DNA of 64,000 bases from Labilithrix sp. (GCA_019637175.1 JAHBWD010000005.1:124001-188000), one strand, 5' to 3'; shown: positions 1-9,779, numbered from the stretch's first letter. Made by a program: numbers and translations. The notes: generated by a model not told the origin, from the sequence alone.

Positions 1-18
1 CGCGCGGCCATTCGCGCA

Positions 19-681
19 GTGCTCTCGGTCTTCGGCGCCGATGCTACTCACTTCGTCTTCGTGGGCGGGTGCACACTGGGCCTGTACGCGACTGCACGTC
101 CGGATGGAGCGCCGCTCCGCGCGACGAAAGACGTCGATTGCATCTCCACCCGCCAGCCATGGGTGCTCCAGGAGCAGACGCTCGCTCGACTCTGCGCGGA
201 GGGCCGCCTCAGTCCTGAAAAGGAGCTCCAATGCCGATACCGCATCTGCGGCACCGAGTATCTCGTCGACGTGCTTTCCCCTGATGGAGCGAACGTCGGC
301 GGCGTGAATGCGTGGTTCGCACGCGCTGCAGCTCGAGCGGCGGAGTACGACGTCGGAGATGGCGTACGCGTGAACGCTGTCACGCCGCCGTACTTTCTCG
401 CCACGAAGCTGGTGGCGTTCGAAGACCGCGGGCCAGACGTGCAGTCGAGCGTCGACTGCGAGGATATCGTCGCCCTCGCCGCCGAAATGGCGGACCTTGC
501 TTCGCTCGTCCATGCAGAAGGGATGCATGCGGACGTTGCAGCTCTCTGGAAGAGGGTCTTCGACAAGTACGGCTTCGGTGTCGACGACCTGTCGGACGTC
601 GTCGATGGTCACCTCGACTTTCGCGAAGACGAGCACCGTCGGCGCGTCGTCGAGACGCTGAGAGCGCTCGCCCGCGGGTGA
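19..681 (+). CDS. Nucleotidyltransferase-fold (AbiEii-like) protein, 5' end possibly outside window
   Basis: The protein has a nucleotidyltransferase-like start: a VGG turn, then a short helix, then RATKDVD, which matches the G-G...R.T.D.D pattern of the NTase superfamily seen in AbiEii-type proteins and small-molecule nucleotidyltransferases. A later segment (PPYFLATKLVAFEDRG) resembles the helix that follows the NTase core in the AbiEii group. The frame stays open from base 1 to the GTG at 19, so the true start may lie upstream of the window. No AbiEi-like antitoxin partner is visible downstream, where the next gene is EF-G after about 250 bases. The fold is fairly clear. The substrate and any toxin role are unknown. 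Confidence 0.6.
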   Translation: MLSVFGADATHFVFVGGCTLGLYATARPDGAPLRATKDVDCISTRQPWVLQEQTLARLCAEGRLSPEKELQCRYRICGTEYLVDVLSPDGANVGGVNAWFARAAARAAEYDVGDGVRVNAVTPPYFLATKLVAFEDRGPDVQSSVDCEDIVALAAEMADLASLVHAEGMHADVAALWKRVFDKYGFGVDDLSDVVDGHLDFREDEHRRRVVETLRALARG

Positions 682-928
682 CGTCACGCCACGAGCGGCA
701 GCGAAGAGGCCTCGACTCCCAGCCTCGTTCGAGTCGCGCGCCGCCGCGTACGTCGAGATCCTCGCCGCGGGCGCCGCCGAGGCGGCGTCCTGATCCTCGG
801 GTAGGCGGCTCCGCTCGGGCTTCATCCTCGCGCCGGTCTTTTTTTCGAGCACCTTCGCGCCGCGGACGCTAGATTCGCGCCGCCTTCGCAGGCGCCCCCC
901 CTGGCAAACTCGCAAAAAGAGAGAACAC

Positions 929-3058
929 GTGGCCGCTCGCATCCCCCTCGACCGCATCCGCAACATCGGCATCTCGGCTCACATCGACTCGGGCAAGACG
1001 ACGCTCACCGAGCGCGTGCTGTTCTATACCGGCCGCATCCACAAGATTCACGAGGTGCGCGGCAAAGACGGCGTCGGCGCCAAGATGGACTCGATGGACC
1101 TCGAGCGCGAGAAGGGCATCACCATCCAGTCCGCCGCGACCTACTGCGTGTGGAACGGGTCGCAGACGCAGCTCCAGGCCCACAACATCAACATCATCGA
1201 CACGCCAGGTCACGTCGACTTCACGATCGAGGTCGAGCGCGCCCTCCGCGTCCTCGACGGCGCCATCCTCGTGCTCGACTCGGGCAAGGGCGTTCAGAGC
1301 CAGTCGATCACCGTCGACAAGCAGATGAAGCGCTACCGCGTCCCGCGCATCGCGTTCGTCAACAAGATGGACAACCCGGGCGCGAACTACGAGCGCGTGT
1401 CGGCGATGCTCAAGGAGAAGCTCGGGCATCACTCGGTGACGATCCAGCTCCCGATGGGCGCCGAGCACGAGTTCAAGGGGATCATCGACCCGATCGTCGG
1501 CAAGGCGTTCTACTTCGACGGCGACGACGGCGAGAAGATCCGCGAGGAGGACGTCCCCGCCGAGTACGCCGACGCGGCGAAGGCGGCGCGCGAGAAGATC
1601 ATCACCGACGTCTCCGACGTCGACGACGTGCTCGCGGAGAAGTTCATCAACGAGGAGCCGATCTCGGTGGAGGACATCCGCGCCGCGATCCGCCGCGCCA
1701 CGTTGGCCCTCAAGATGACGCCCGTCATGTGCGGATCCGCCATCAAGAACAAGGGCGTCCAGCTCTTGCTCGACGGCGTCGTGCACTACCTCCCGAACCC
1801 GACGGAGGTCGTCAACGAGGCTCACGATCAGACGAAGGGCGAGGAGAAGGTCGTGGTCGAGTCCGACGCGAAGAAGCCGTTCGTCGGCCTCGCGTTCAAG
1901 CTCCAGCAAGACAAGTACGGGCAGCTCACGTACTTCCGCGTCTATCAGGGGTCGGTCTCGGCCGGCGACACCATCTTCAACACCAGCAACGAGATGCGGA
2001 AGGTGCGCGTTCCCCGCATGTTCCGCATGCACTCGGACGATCGCGAAGAGATCCCGACCGCCGAGGCCGGCGACATCGTCGCCTTCTACGGCGTCGAGGC
2101 GAGCTCGGGCGAGACGTTCACCGACGGCAAGGTCAACGTGACCCTCACGTCGATGCACGTCCCGGCGGCCGTCATCTCGCTCGCGGTCGCGCCGAAGGAT
2201 CGCTCGACGGAAGTGAACTTCTCGAAGGCGCTGAACCGCTTCACGAAGGAAGATCCGACCTTCCGCGTCCACCAGGATGAAGAGTCGCAGCAGACCATCA
2301 TCAGCGGCATGGGCGAGCTCCACCTCGACATCTACATGGAGCGAATGAAGCGCGAGTACTCCTGCGAGGTCATCGCGGGCCAGCCGCAGGTCGCCTACCG
2401 CGAGTCGATCACGAAGCACGCGGAGATCGCCTACACGCACAAGAAGCAGACCGGCGGCTCCGGCCAGTACGCGAAGATCGCGGGCTACATGGAGCCGCTC
2501 CCGCCGGACGCGATCGAAGCCTACGAGTTCGTCGACGACATCACCGGAGGCGCCATCCCGAAGGAGTTCATCCCGTCGTGCGACAAGGGCTTCCGGGAGA
2601 GCGTGAAGAAGGGCCAGCTCATCGGATTCCCCGTCGTCGGCATCCGCGTCGCGGTCAACGACGGCGCGGCGCACGCGGTCGACTCGTCCGAAATGGCGTT
2701 CAAGACGGCGGCGATCATGGGCTTCCGCGAGGCCTACGCCAAGGCGGGGCCGACCATCCTCGAGCCCGTCATGAAGGTCGAGATCGACGCGCCCACCGAG
2801 TTCCAGGGCAGCGTCGTCGGGCAGGTCAATCAGCGACGCGGCATGATCCTGGAAACGACCGCCGGCGATACCGTCAGCATCGTCGCCGAGGTGCCGCTCA
2901 ACGAAATGTTCGGCTACTCGACGGACCTCCGCTCTGCGACGCAGGGCAAAGGCACCTTCACCATGGAGTTCTCGCGGTACGCGATCGTCCCGAGGCAAGA
3001 GCAAGAAGAGATGACGAAGAAGTACCGCGAGAAGCTCGCCGCCGAGGCGAAGAAGTAG
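929..3058 (+). CDS. fusA: Elongation factor G, mitochondrial-EF-G1-like (spdEFG1 type)
   Basis: This 709-residue GTPase catalyses ribosomal translocation in the cytoplasm. The G1 motif AHIDSGKT (residues 17-24), the DTPGH G3 motif and the NKMD G4 motif are all present, followed by the domain II to V region typical of EF-G at full length. The N-terminus ([20 protein letters not shown], then [20 protein letters not shown]) reads closer to mitochondrial EF-G1 than to the E. coli form with AHIDAGKTTTTER. This is the signature of the spdEFG1 subfamily of spirochaetes, planctomycetes and deltaproteobacteria. It starts with GTG preceded by a purine-rich AGAGAG. It stands alone, with no rpsL, rpsG or tuf nearby, so another EF-G gene may exist elsewhere. 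Confidence 0.95.
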   Translation: MAARIPLDRIRNIGISAHIDSGKTTLTERVLFYTGRIHKIHEVRGKDGVGAKMDSMDLEREKGITIQSAATYCVWNGSQTQLQAHNINIIDTPGHVDFTIEVERALRVLDGAILVLDSGKGVQSQSITVDKQMKRYRVPRIAFVNKMDNPGANYERVSAMLKEKLGHHSVTIQLPMGAEHEFKGIIDPIVGKAFYFDGDDGEKIREEDVPAEYADAAKAAREKIITDVSDVDDVLAEKFINEEPISVEDIRAAIRRATLALKMTPVMCGSAIKNKGVQLLLDGVVHYLPNPTEVVNEAHDQTKGEEKVVVESDAKKPFVGLAFKLQQDKYGQLTYFRVYQGSVSAGDTIFNTSNEMRKVRVPRMFRMHSDDREEIPTAEAGDIVAFYGVEASSGETFTDGKVNVTLTSMHVPAAVISLAVAPKDRSTEVNFSKALNRFTKEDPTFRVHQDEESQQTIISGMGELHLDIYMERMKREYSCEVIAGQPQVAYRESITKHAEIAYTHKKQTGGSGQYAKIAGYMEPLPPDAIEAYEFVDDITGGAIPKEFIPSCDKGFRESVKKGQLIGFPVVGIRVAVNDGAAHAVDSSEMAFKTAAIMGFREAYAKAGPTILEPVMKVEIDAPTEFQGSVVGQVNQRRGMILETTAGDTVSIVAEVPLNEMFGYSTDLRSATQGKGTFTMEFSRYAIVPRQEQEEMTKKYREKLAAEAKK

Positions 3059-3076
3059 AGAGGGGCGCGGGCCTTC

Positions 3077-3838
3077 GTGCACGCGTGGCGGAGCCGCGTT
3101 CGATCGCTCCCGGCGTCTCGGCGCCGGGGGCCGCGCCTCCGTCGAGTCGCTGCCGGTGCGCTCGTCGTGCTCTCGGGTCCACTCCTCGCGAGCTGCGCAC
3201 CCGCGACACGGATCAACGGCGCGCCTGTCGCCGTCAACGCTCCGGCGATCGGTGAGCCGGACGCGACGACCGGCGCCGTGAAGGTCGACCTCGGCCTCGA
3301 GGATCCGGACGGCGACCGACTGACCTACACGAGCGACGGGAAAGGCGACGTCGCGACCAACCCGGATGGGACGCTCCTCTACACGCCGACGGCTGCGTCG
3401 CGCGCCGAAGCCGCCGCGACCGAGGGCCCAGACGTCGAATCCGTCACGTTCACCGCCAATGACGGCAACGGGCACGCGACGACCGTGACCGTCGACATTC
3501 CGATCCGCGCGGCTGCCGGGCCGGAGATCGTGCAGATCGACGTCGGGACGCCGGATGCGTCGGCTGTCGTCAGGGGCGCGATCCACGCCCGTCACTCGGA
3601 TGGCGATCCCCTTCGATTCGATCTCGCTTCGCCGCCGCTGAACGGTGCACTCACTTTCGATCCCCCGCCCCAAGCGATGAACGGCGTGTGGATCGGCAAC
3701 TTCGTGTACAGACCGACGGCAGAGGCTCGAGAACGCGTCGCGACCGGCACGGGCCCCACGGAGGACCACGTCGTGGCGAGAATCTCGGACGGGGACAGAG
3801 CCGTAGTCGTTCGCATCAGCGTTCAGATCGCCCCGTGA
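3077..3838 (+). CDS. Lipoprotein with VCBS/cadherin-like Ig repeats
   Basis: The gene starts 18 bases after EF-G with a GTG codon. The N-terminus is very basic, followed by a hydrophobic stretch and a lipobox LASC (Cys40), so it should be an envelope lipoprotein. The rest contains two Ig-like units of the VCBS type: DPDGDRLTYTS...GTLLYTPTA...VTFTANDGNGHATTVTV, then a second copy HSDGDPLRF...FVYRPTAEAR...VVARISDGDRAVVVRI. Such repeats are common in bacterial surface proteins and often bind calcium or mediate adhesion. No enzymatic motif is visible. Whether it is transcribed with EF-G is unclear. Confidence 0.65.
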   Translation: MHAWRSRVRSLPASRRRGPRLRRVAAGALVVLSGPLLASCAPATRINGAPVAVNAPAIGEPDATTGAVKVDLGLEDPDGDRLTYTSDGKGDVATNPDGTLLYTPTAASRAEAAATEGPDVESVTFTANDGNGHATTVTVDIPIRAAAGPEIVQIDVGTPDASAVVRGAIHARHSDGDPLRFDLASPPLNGALTFDPPPQAMNGVWIGNFVYRPTAEARERVATGTGPTEDHVVARISDGDRAVVVRISVQIAP

Positions 3839-4027
3839 CGGCCGGCCAAGGTTCTTCGGGCGACGGAGCACACCGCCGGCTGGGCGCAGGTCGAAGCGGC
3901 GTGCGACGGCGCCAGGCGATCGATCGTCAGCGTGCTCCAAGACTTCGTGCACGGATCCGGGCACCTGAGCCGAGATGTATGCCACGCTACATCGATTGAT
4001 CCCCCCGTCGCCCCCGCAGGACCTCGA

Positions 4028-4762
4028 GTGATTCGGCCCACGTTCGCGATGGTGGGACTGTGTCTCTCGACGGGGATCGCGGACCCTTCGGCTCCCGAGG
4101 AGCCGCAAACGGAAGTCGCCTCGGAGCGCGCGCCCGATCGGCCGGATTCCGAGGCAGGCGGCATCTGCGAAATCGACCCGTCGGCGTGTCCGACGCAAGC
4201 CGACATCGCGGCCATCGCGAAGCGTGCCATCCTCATCGATGTCGTTCCGGTACACCCTCGGCTCGAGCTCCGTCGCCGACGCTTCGAGCTCGAGACCGCG
4301 TGGTCGGTGTCGCCGACCGCCGGCGCAGGTCCACACTTCGGGCTGCGTCGCTACTGGACGGATCGGCTCGGGCTCGGGCTCGACGGCACGCTTCTCTGGT
4401 GGGGCGACGGCAGCACCGACGACGCACCAGGTTGGACCGCGGCAGCCAATCTCTCGTGGGTGCCGTGGGCGACGGATCCGTACCGGCTGAGCCCCGATTC
4501 CGGTCGGCGGGTCGTAGGGCCGAGCGTGGACCTCCACGTCGGCGCCGGCGGTGGCGTCCTTGCGCGCCGGAACCGCGGCGTGCCGGTCGTGCCGCGCGCC
4601 GCCCTCGACGCCTTCGTCGGGCTACGGTTCTTCGTGAACAGGTGGTTCGCGATCACGCTCGATGCACGTGCCTACGCCACGATCGCCGAGCGTCCGGTCG
4701 ACTTCTTCGGGACGCTCGGGGTCGCGTTCCTCTTTCCGAGTCGAGTGCTCGTCGAGCAGTGA
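4028..4762 (+). CDS. Putative outer-membrane beta-barrel protein
   Basis: I place the start at a GTG giving MIRPTFAMVGLCLSTGIA, a plausible signal peptide; the frame is open further upstream but that part does not look like a leader. After a short acidic linker with two cysteines (residues about 45-55), the protein has alternating hydrophobic/polar strands (ELETAWSVSPTAGAGPHFGL, RLGLGLDGTLLWWGD, WTAAANLSW, VDLHVGAGGGVLARR, ALDAFVGLRFFVNRWFAITLDARAY). It ends in a strand finishing FLFPSRVLVEQ. This pattern fits the small outer-membrane barrel proteins common in myxobacteria. The gene converges with the next one with only 13 bases between stops. Confidence 0.6.
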   Translation: MIRPTFAMVGLCLSTGIADPSAPEEPQTEVASERAPDRPDSEAGGICEIDPSACPTQADIAAIAKRAILIDVVPVHPRLELRRRRFELETAWSVSPTAGAGPHFGLRRYWTDRLGLGLDGTLLWWGDGSTDDAPGWTAAANLSWVPWATDPYRLSPDSGRRVVGPSVDLHVGAGGGVLARRNRGVPVVPRAALDAFVGLRFFVNRWFAITLDARAYATIAERPVDFFGTLGVAFLFPSRVLVEQ

Positions 4763-4775
4763 CCGCGTGCAGCGC

Positions 4776-5114
4776 TCAGTCGGACGTCGCGTCGCTCGAC
4801 GCGTCACGTTTGGGGCAGTCGTTCGCGTACGGAACGGGCGTGCCGCCCTGACCGACAATGACGTAGGCGGGGCAGCCATCTTCGTCGGTGGTACGCGCGA
4901 GGGGCGGAATGTTGTCTTGGTACGCTCCGCAAGACGGGTTCTTCGCGCGGCTCCCACCCATCGAGACCGTGTTGCAGCTCGTGGGCGGCTCCGACAGAGG
5001 GCAACACTCGTCGGAAGAGTCGTTCGAGGAAGAGCTGCACGCTCCGCTCATGACCAGCGCAAACAGCCCGACGAAAGGGAGAGCAAGCAGACGAAGACGA
5101 CGGCGGACGACCAT
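4776..5114 (-). CDS. Small lipoprotein of unknown function
   Basis: The product is about 112 residues. It has an N-terminal arginine cluster, a hydrophobic segment LLALPFVGLFALVMSGAC ending in a lipobox with the acceptor cysteine, and then a Ser-rich tether. The mature part holds further cysteines (ECCPLSEPPTSC, NPSCGAYQ, DGCPAYV, NDCPKRD), suggesting a small disulfide-stabilised exported domain. An in-frame TTG 12 bases upstream is an alternative start. No family was recognised. Confidence 0.65.
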   Translation of the reverse strand: MVVRRRLRLLALPFVGLFALVMSGACSSSSNDSSDECCPLSEPPTSCNTVSMGGSRAKNPSCGAYQDNIPPLARTTDEDGCPAYVIVGQGGTPVPYANDCPKRDASSDATSD

Positions 5115-5256
5115 GACCGCACGCAAGCATTCGACGTGCCCAGGGCCGATGACGGGGTCTCCGCGCGGATTTCGCGTCGTCGTACGCTCCTTCGCCTGAC
5201 AACGCTGTCACGGTCGTTACGTCGCGTCGACGATTGAACCGCTCACGTGTCCACGT

Positions 5257-7431
5257 TCACGCGGTCCCAGGGGACTTCGCCGAAGCGCTCTTCGCCGAGA
5301 GCGAGATCCGCTTCCTCGCGAGATCGACCGAGAGCACGCGCACCTCGAGGCGGTCGCCGACGCGCACGACGGTGTTGGGATCCTTCACGAAGCGATCGGA
5401 GAGCTGCGAGACGTGCACGAGCCCGTCTTGGTGAACGCCGATGTCGACGAAGGCGCCGAAGGCCGTCACGTTCGTCACGACGCCCTCGAGCGTCATGCCT
5501 TCCTTCACGTCTTCGATCGTTCGCACGTCGTCGCGAAAAGACGGGGCCTCGAACGAGGCGCGCGGATCGCGGCCCGGTCGCGCGAGCTCGCGGCGGATGT
5601 CTTCGAGCGTCGGCGCGCCGACCTCGTCGTCGGCGTAGCGCGACCAAACGATGCGCGTGAGGAGCGCTTCGTCGCCGACGAGCGCAGACACCTCGACGCC
5701 CGCGTCTCTCGCGATGCGCTCGACGAGGCGATAGCGCTCGGGATGGACCGCGCTCGCGTCGAGGGGGTTGTTCGCTCCGTGGATGCGCATGAAGCCGGCG
5801 GCCTGCTCGAACGCCTTCGGGCCGAGGCTGCTCACGTCGAGCAGCTCGCGTCGTGAACGGAAGCCGCCGCGCGCGTCGCGGTGGGCGACGATCTTCTTCG
5901 CGAGCGAAGGGCCGACGCCCGCGACGCGAGAGAGGAGCGACGCGCTCGCGGTGTTCAGCTCGACGCCGACCGAGCTGACCGCCGACTCGACGACCTCGTC
6001 GAGCTTCCTCCGGAGCAGCGGCTGATGAACGTCGTGCTGGTATTGCCCGACGCCGATCACCTTCGGATCGAGCTTCACGAGCTCGGCGAGCGGATCCTGG
6101 AGGCGGCGCGCGATCGAGGCGGCGCCGCGCACCGTCAGATCGACGTCGGGCATCTCTTCGCGCGCGACGTCGCTCGCCGAGTACACGCTCGCGCCCGACT
6201 CGCTCACGAGGACGACGATGACGTCCTTGGCGTTCATCTCGGCGACGACCGCGCGGGCGAAGTCGGCCGTCTCGCGGCCGTGCGTGCCGTTGCCGACGGC
6301 GACGGCCTTCGGCGCGTGCTTCGTCACGAGCGCGGCGAGCGCCTTCTTCGCGGCGGTGAGCTGCGCTTCGCCCTGCACGAGGTGGAGCACCGTGTGCATG
6401 AGGAGCTTGCCCGTGTCGTCGACGACGACGCACTTGCAGCCCGTGCGCTGCCCGGGATCGATGCCGATGACCACGTGGCGACCGAGCGGAGGCGCGAGGA
6501 GCAGCTTCGCGAGGTTCTCGGCGAAGATCTTCACGGCCTCGACGTCGGCGCGCTCCTTGAGATCGGCGCGCACGTCGGACTCGATCGACGGACACAAGAG
6601 GCGCTTCGAGGAGTCGACGAGCGCCTCCTCGAGCTCGGTCGCGAACGGCGAGCCTCGGCGCCACCCGACGAGCTTGGCGGTCTCGAAGGCGAGGGCGTCC
6701 TCGTCGACGCGAACCTTCACCCGGAGCACGCCCTCTTCCTCCCCGCGCAGGATCGCGAGGACGCGATGCGAGGGGATCGTCCGGCAGCGCTCCGAAGTGT
6801 CGTAGTAGGCCTCGAACTTCGTCGGCGCCTTCGTCTTCGCCGGGACGCGCGCGCTCTCGACGAGGCCTTCGCGATCGAAGCGCGCCCGCGCGAGCGCGCG
6901 GACGTCGGCGCGATCGGCGACGAGCTCCGCGACGATGTCGCGCGCGCCCGCGAGGGCGGCGTCGACGTCGGGTACGTCTTTGTCGGCCGAGACGAACGCG
7001 CGCGCTTCGGTCCGCGGATCGCCTTGCGAAGGCTGCGCGAAGATGCGCTTCGCGAGCGGCTCGAGCCCGCGCTCGCGCGCCATCGACGCGCGCGTGCGGC
7101 GCTTCGCTTTGTAGGGCGCGTAGAGATCTTCGAGCGCCGCGCGCGAGGCGCAGGCTTCGAGATCGCGGCGAAGGTCCGGCGTGAGCTTGCCCTGGGCCTC
7201 GATCGCGCGGAGGATCGTCTGCCGCCGCGCCTCGAGCTCGAGGAGCGACTCTCGCTTCTCTTCGACCGCGCGAATGGCGACCTCGTCGAGGCCTCCCGTC
7301 TGCTCCTTGCGATACCGCGCGATGAACGGGACTGTGGCGCCGCCGGCGAGCAGCTGCGCGACGGCGCGGACGCCGCGAACGGGGAGCTTCAGGTCCTCGG
7401 CGATGCGAGGCGACGGATCGAAGTCGCTCAT
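5257..7431 (-). CDS. tex: Tex family RNA-binding transcription accessory protein
   Basis: This 724-residue protein has the full Tex architecture. It begins with a helical N-terminal domain including GGATVPFIARYRKEQTGGLD. A YqgF/RNase-H-like domain follows around residues 320-440 (VIGIDPGQRTGCKC). Next come helix-hairpin-helix motifs (VAGVGPSLAKKIVAHRD). A C-terminal S1 domain lies around residues 645-715 (GVVTNVTAFGAFVDIGVHQD, LVHVSQLS). Length matches the family. Tex proteins bind nucleic acids and influence transcription and transcript turnover in the cytoplasm. The next gene on this strand upstream ends 12 bases before this start, so the two are probably co-transcribed. Confidence 0.95.
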   Translation of the reverse strand: MSDFDPSPRIAEDLKLPVRGVRAVAQLLAGGATVPFIARYRKEQTGGLDEVAIRAVEEKRESLLELEARRQTILRAIEAQGKLTPDLRRDLEACASRAALEDLYAPYKAKRRTRASMARERGLEPLAKRIFAQPSQGDPRTEARAFVSADKDVPDVDAALAGARDIVAELVADRADVRALARARFDREGLVESARVPAKTKAPTKFEAYYDTSERCRTIPSHRVLAILRGEEEGVLRVKVRVDEDALAFETAKLVGWRRGSPFATELEEALVDSSKRLLCPSIESDVRADLKERADVEAVKIFAENLAKLLLAPPLGRHVVIGIDPGQRTGCKCVVVDDTGKLLMHTVLHLVQGEAQLTAAKKALAALVTKHAPKAVAVGNGTHGRETADFARAVVAEMNAKDVIVVLVSESGASVYSASDVAREEMPDVDLTVRGAASIARRLQDPLAELVKLDPKVIGVGQYQHDVHQPLLRRKLDEVVESAVSSVGVELNTASASLLSRVAGVGPSLAKKIVAHRDARGGFRSRRELLDVSSLGPKAFEQAAGFMRIHGANNPLDASAVHPERYRLVERIARDAGVEVSALVGDEALLTRIVWSRYADDEVGAPTLEDIRRELARPGRDPRASFEAPSFRDDVRTIEDVKEGMTLEGVVTNVTAFGAFVDIGVHQDGLVHVSQLSDRFVKDPNTVVRVGDRLEVRVLSVDLARKRISLSAKSASAKSPGTA

Positions 7432-7443
7432 GGTGCTAGGAGG

Positions 7444-8166
7444 TCACGGCAGCTCCGTGACGAACCGCGCGAGCAGCGTCTTCGTCTCCGACGCGAACTT
7501 GATCGTGAGCTTGGCGTCTTCACCGGCGCCGTCTTGCGATACGAGCGCGCCCTCTCCGAACTTCGGATGGGAGAACCGCTTCGGCGCCGCCGCGGGCGGG
7601 GGCGGCGGCGGACGCTTGAACTCCGGCTTCGGCATGCGCGTGGGGATCTCGCGCGGCGGCGCCGCGGCGGCGGCAGCCCGCTTGGGGCGCGGCGAAGCGC
7701 GCTTCGCGGCCGTCGTGGCCTTCGCCTCCGGCGCGACCTCGAGACCGATCGCGACGCGGAGCTCGCGTGCGCGCTTGGGATCGACCTCGTCGACGGCTGC
7801 GCGAAGCGCCGGAAGATCGAAACGCCCGAGCTCTTGCTGGAGGATCTCTCGACCGACGAGCGCGAGCGGTGTCGGCCGTCCGGCGGCGTCGTCCGCCGCC
7901 CACGCCCGCGCGAGCGCCCAACCGTCTTCCGGCGCGGCCGGCGGTACGTAGCCGAGCGCGAAATCGACGATCTCCTCGGCGGAAGGGAAAAAATCCCACT
8001 GCCCGAAGCCGGCCCCGAGGTTCTCTGCGATCTTCGCGGGGAGCTTCGAGCTCGCCGCGAGCGTCCGCCCCGCGAGCGCGCTCTCGGCATACGGCGCGCT
8101 GCCATGGGCGCGCGCCACCATCTTGATGAGCTCGTCGCGCGAGCACGGAACCAGTTGGTCGTCCAA
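7444..8166 (-). CDS. Hypothetical protein with C-terminal Tudor-like FGxG motif
   Basis: The product is about 240 residues if translation begins at the TTG after an AGAGGAA; an ATG 45 bases further in would give 225 residues. The N-terminal half is helical. The middle is Ala/Pro/Lys-rich with a Pro-Gly-like linker (KRPPPPPPAAAPKRF). The last 45 residues contain FSHPKFGEGALVSQDG...LTIKFASETKTLLARFV, which resembles the small SH3/Tudor-like module at the C-terminus of UvrD/PcrA-type helicases that contacts RNA polymerase. It lies directly upstream of tex on the same strand. A link to transcription is inferred from that neighbour and motif only. Confidence 0.6.
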   Translation of the reverse strand: MDDQLVPCSRDELIKMVARAHGSAPYAESALAGRTLAASSKLPAKIAENLGAGFGQWDFFPSAEEIVDFALGYVPPAAPEDGWALARAWAADDAAGRPTPLALVGREILQQELGRFDLPALRAAVDEVDPKRARELRVAIGLEVAPEAKATTAAKRASPRPKRAAAAAAPPREIPTRMPKPEFKRPPPPPPAAAPKRFSHPKFGEGALVSQDGAGEDAKLTIKFASETKTLLARFVTELP

Positions 8167-8307
8167 GGCGATCAGCGTTCCTCTCGAGCGCGCGGTCGTC
8201 AAGTACGTCGTCTGCGTCCTCGGCTCCACCTCGAGCTCGCGGATCGCCCGAGGGCGTCGGATGGTAGGATCGTAGTTTGGTGTTTCTCGCGAGGAGGGGG
8301 TCAGCTC

Positions 8308-8868
8308 ATGACATGGAGAACGATGCTGCGTTCCAACGTTGTCACCTGCTGCATCTGTGCGATCTGCGGAGTGCTTTCCTCTGGATGCTCCTTCCTTTTT
8401 GTCAAAGGCCCTCCCATCAACGCAGAGAAGCTTCCCCCGTCGAAGCCGGTCGAGTGCACGACCAGCCGAGCGGCGCCGGTGGTCGACGCCGCCGTGACGG
8501 CCTTCCAGGTCGTTCGGACCGTGTACGCCATCAAGGCATCGGACACCGATTATTGGAACGTCCCCATCAGTCGAGGCGCAGACATCGGCCTCGGCGTCGG
8601 TCTGACGACGCTCTTCGGTGCGTCGATGATCTACGGGTTGACGACGACGAGCGAGTGTATCGATGCGAAGGAGAGACACGCTCGGCGTCGGCGGGCACCG
8701 CGGAGGTCGCCGGTGAATGTCGATGCGGCCCCGACGCCGTCGGTCGAGCCGGCTCCTGGCGTACCAGAGACGGTTACGCCCACCGAGGATGACGCGACGC
8801 CGGCGCCTGCGGAAGGCGACGAGGACGCTGCGACCGGCGAAGGCGCTTCGCGCGTCCCCGCCGATTGA
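8308..8868 (+). CDS. Lipoprotein with hydrophobic segment, function unknown
   Basis: The ATG follows a strong GAGGAGGGGG ribosome-binding site. The N-terminus MTWRTMLRSNVVTCCICAICGVLSSGC contains a hydrophobic leader and lipobox (LSSGC). The mature part includes a predicted membrane-like helix (ISRGADIGLGVGLTTLFGASMIYG), then a basic patch KERHARRRRAPRR and a long acidic, Pro/Ala-rich tail (VEPAPGVPETVTPTEDDATP). This layout is common among unannotated myxobacterial envelope proteins. No domain was recognised. Confidence 0.65.
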   Translation: MTWRTMLRSNVVTCCICAICGVLSSGCSFLFVKGPPINAEKLPPSKPVECTTSRAAPVVDAAVTAFQVVRTVYAIKASDTDYWNVPISRGADIGLGVGLTTLFGASMIYGLTTTSECIDAKERHARRRRAPRRSPVNVDAAPTPSVEPAPGVPETVTPTEDDATPAPAEGDEDAATGEGASRVPAD

Positions 8869-8900
8869 CACGGGCGTCTTCGCGGCGTTCTCCAAAGGGA

Positions 8901-8935
8901 GGCGCGGCGGGGCGCCCGCGTGCAGTCGCTCTGGG
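8901..8935 (+). repeat. 35-bp direct repeat, left copy
   Basis: These 35 bases match 10406-10440 at 34 of 35 positions, with 25 consecutive identical bases from 8911. This copy is intergenic. The matching copy lies inside the 5' coding part of the kinase gene starting at 10365. Translated in the kinase frame this copy would also read ARRGARVQSLW, so it looks like a fragment of that gene left upstream of the inserted PIN module. Confidence 0.8.
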
Positions 8936-9026
8936 ACGACTGGAGATGGCGTGTGTTGTCGCGCTGGCAGGCGTGTCGCCGTTTCGCGCTTCGCCTCGTG
9001 CTACCCTTCGTTCAAGGAGAACGGCC

Positions 9027-9779
9027 GTGGCTCTTGCTGCAGCTTCGATACCCGCAGGCTCGAGCGCCTTCACCGTCCTCGACGTGGAGAGCATCCTCGC
9101 GCGGCTTTCGGCCGAGGCGAGGGCTCGCGTCATTTGGGCGAGAGGTCCGATCCAGGAAGTCCTCTTCCAACTTCAGGAGGAGCCCTTGACGGACGAGCTC
9201 GTCGCTTCTGCGGCGAGGCGCGCGTGGAACCCCGTTTGGTCACTGTCTCGCGCGTTCCGGGAGGCGTTCGCGACCAACCCCGAGCAGTGGAGGGCTGCTC
9301 TCGCTGCGGACCTGAAGCGCGACGGCGAGATCCTCGAACGCATCGTCGCCGACGAAGACTCTCGGGAGACGCTCAGGTGGATCTTCGGTCTCCTGCGCTC
9401 CTACTACGACCTCGTCGTCACCGCCGTCCCACCCGACGTCATCCTCTCGGCGCCCGAGGGCGAGATCGCCGGACTTGCAGACGACAAGGACTTCCAGCCG
9501 CTCTTCGCGGGCCAGATCGCTCTGCTCGCCGCGATCGACGCGGCCAAGGTCGCCGGGAGGGCCGATCGCGCGCGCGATCTTCTCGACGTTGCGTTCCTCG
9601 AGCTCAAGAAAGCGCAGGTGTCGCTCCAGCGCCATGGTCTCTGGTTGACGCCCTTCCCGAGCGAGACGCAGGAGCAGAGGGGCGATCGCGCGATTCGCTA
9701 CGCGGAGCGATTGCGGGAGGTCCTCTCGGAGGAGGACGTGCAAGTTCTCGACGCTGCCCGACTGCAGACCCTTCGATGA
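9027..9779 (+). CDS. Helical protein paired with PIN toxin (putative antitoxin)
   Basis: I chose the GTG start because it is preceded by AAGGAG at ideal spacing; longer in-frame starts run through low-quality sequence. The 250-residue product is almost entirely helical and charged, with no recognised DNA-binding motif. Its stop overlaps the start of the PIN gene (ATGA), the translational coupling usual for toxin-antitoxin pairs. It is far longer than ordinary VapB antitoxins (about 70-100 residues), so if it neutralises the toxin it is an unusual partner. The antitoxin role is inferred from gene order only. Confidence 0.6.
   Translation: MALAAASIPAGSSAFTVLDVESILARLSAEARARVIWARGPIQEVLFQLQEEPLTDELVASAARRAWNPVWSLSRAFREAFATNPEQWRAALAADLKRDGEILERIVADEDSRETLRWIFGLLRSYYDLVVTAVPPDVILSAPEGEIAGLADDKDFQPLFAGQIALLAAIDAAKVAGRADRARDLLDVAFLELKKAQVSLQRHGLWLTPFPSETQEQRGDRAIRYAERLREVLSEEDVQVLDAARLQTLR

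Noticed and set aside
3974..3993. Inverted repeat GATGTA/TACATC upstream of the barrel protein
   Set aside because: Only six base pairs with an 8-base spacer and no second copy or regulator nearby; likely chance.
869..4537. Very long reading frame on the minus strand opposite EF-G and the next two genes
   Set aside because: Its translation is rich in Arg/Asp/Val/Leu repeats with no recognisable domain, and EF-G on the other strand is certain. It is a by-product of high third-position GC.
8865..9026. N-terminal extension of the PIN partner protein
   Set aside because: The longer start would run the protein through the 35-bp repeat fragment with unusual composition; the GTG at 9027 has an ideal AAGGAG and gives a consistent product.
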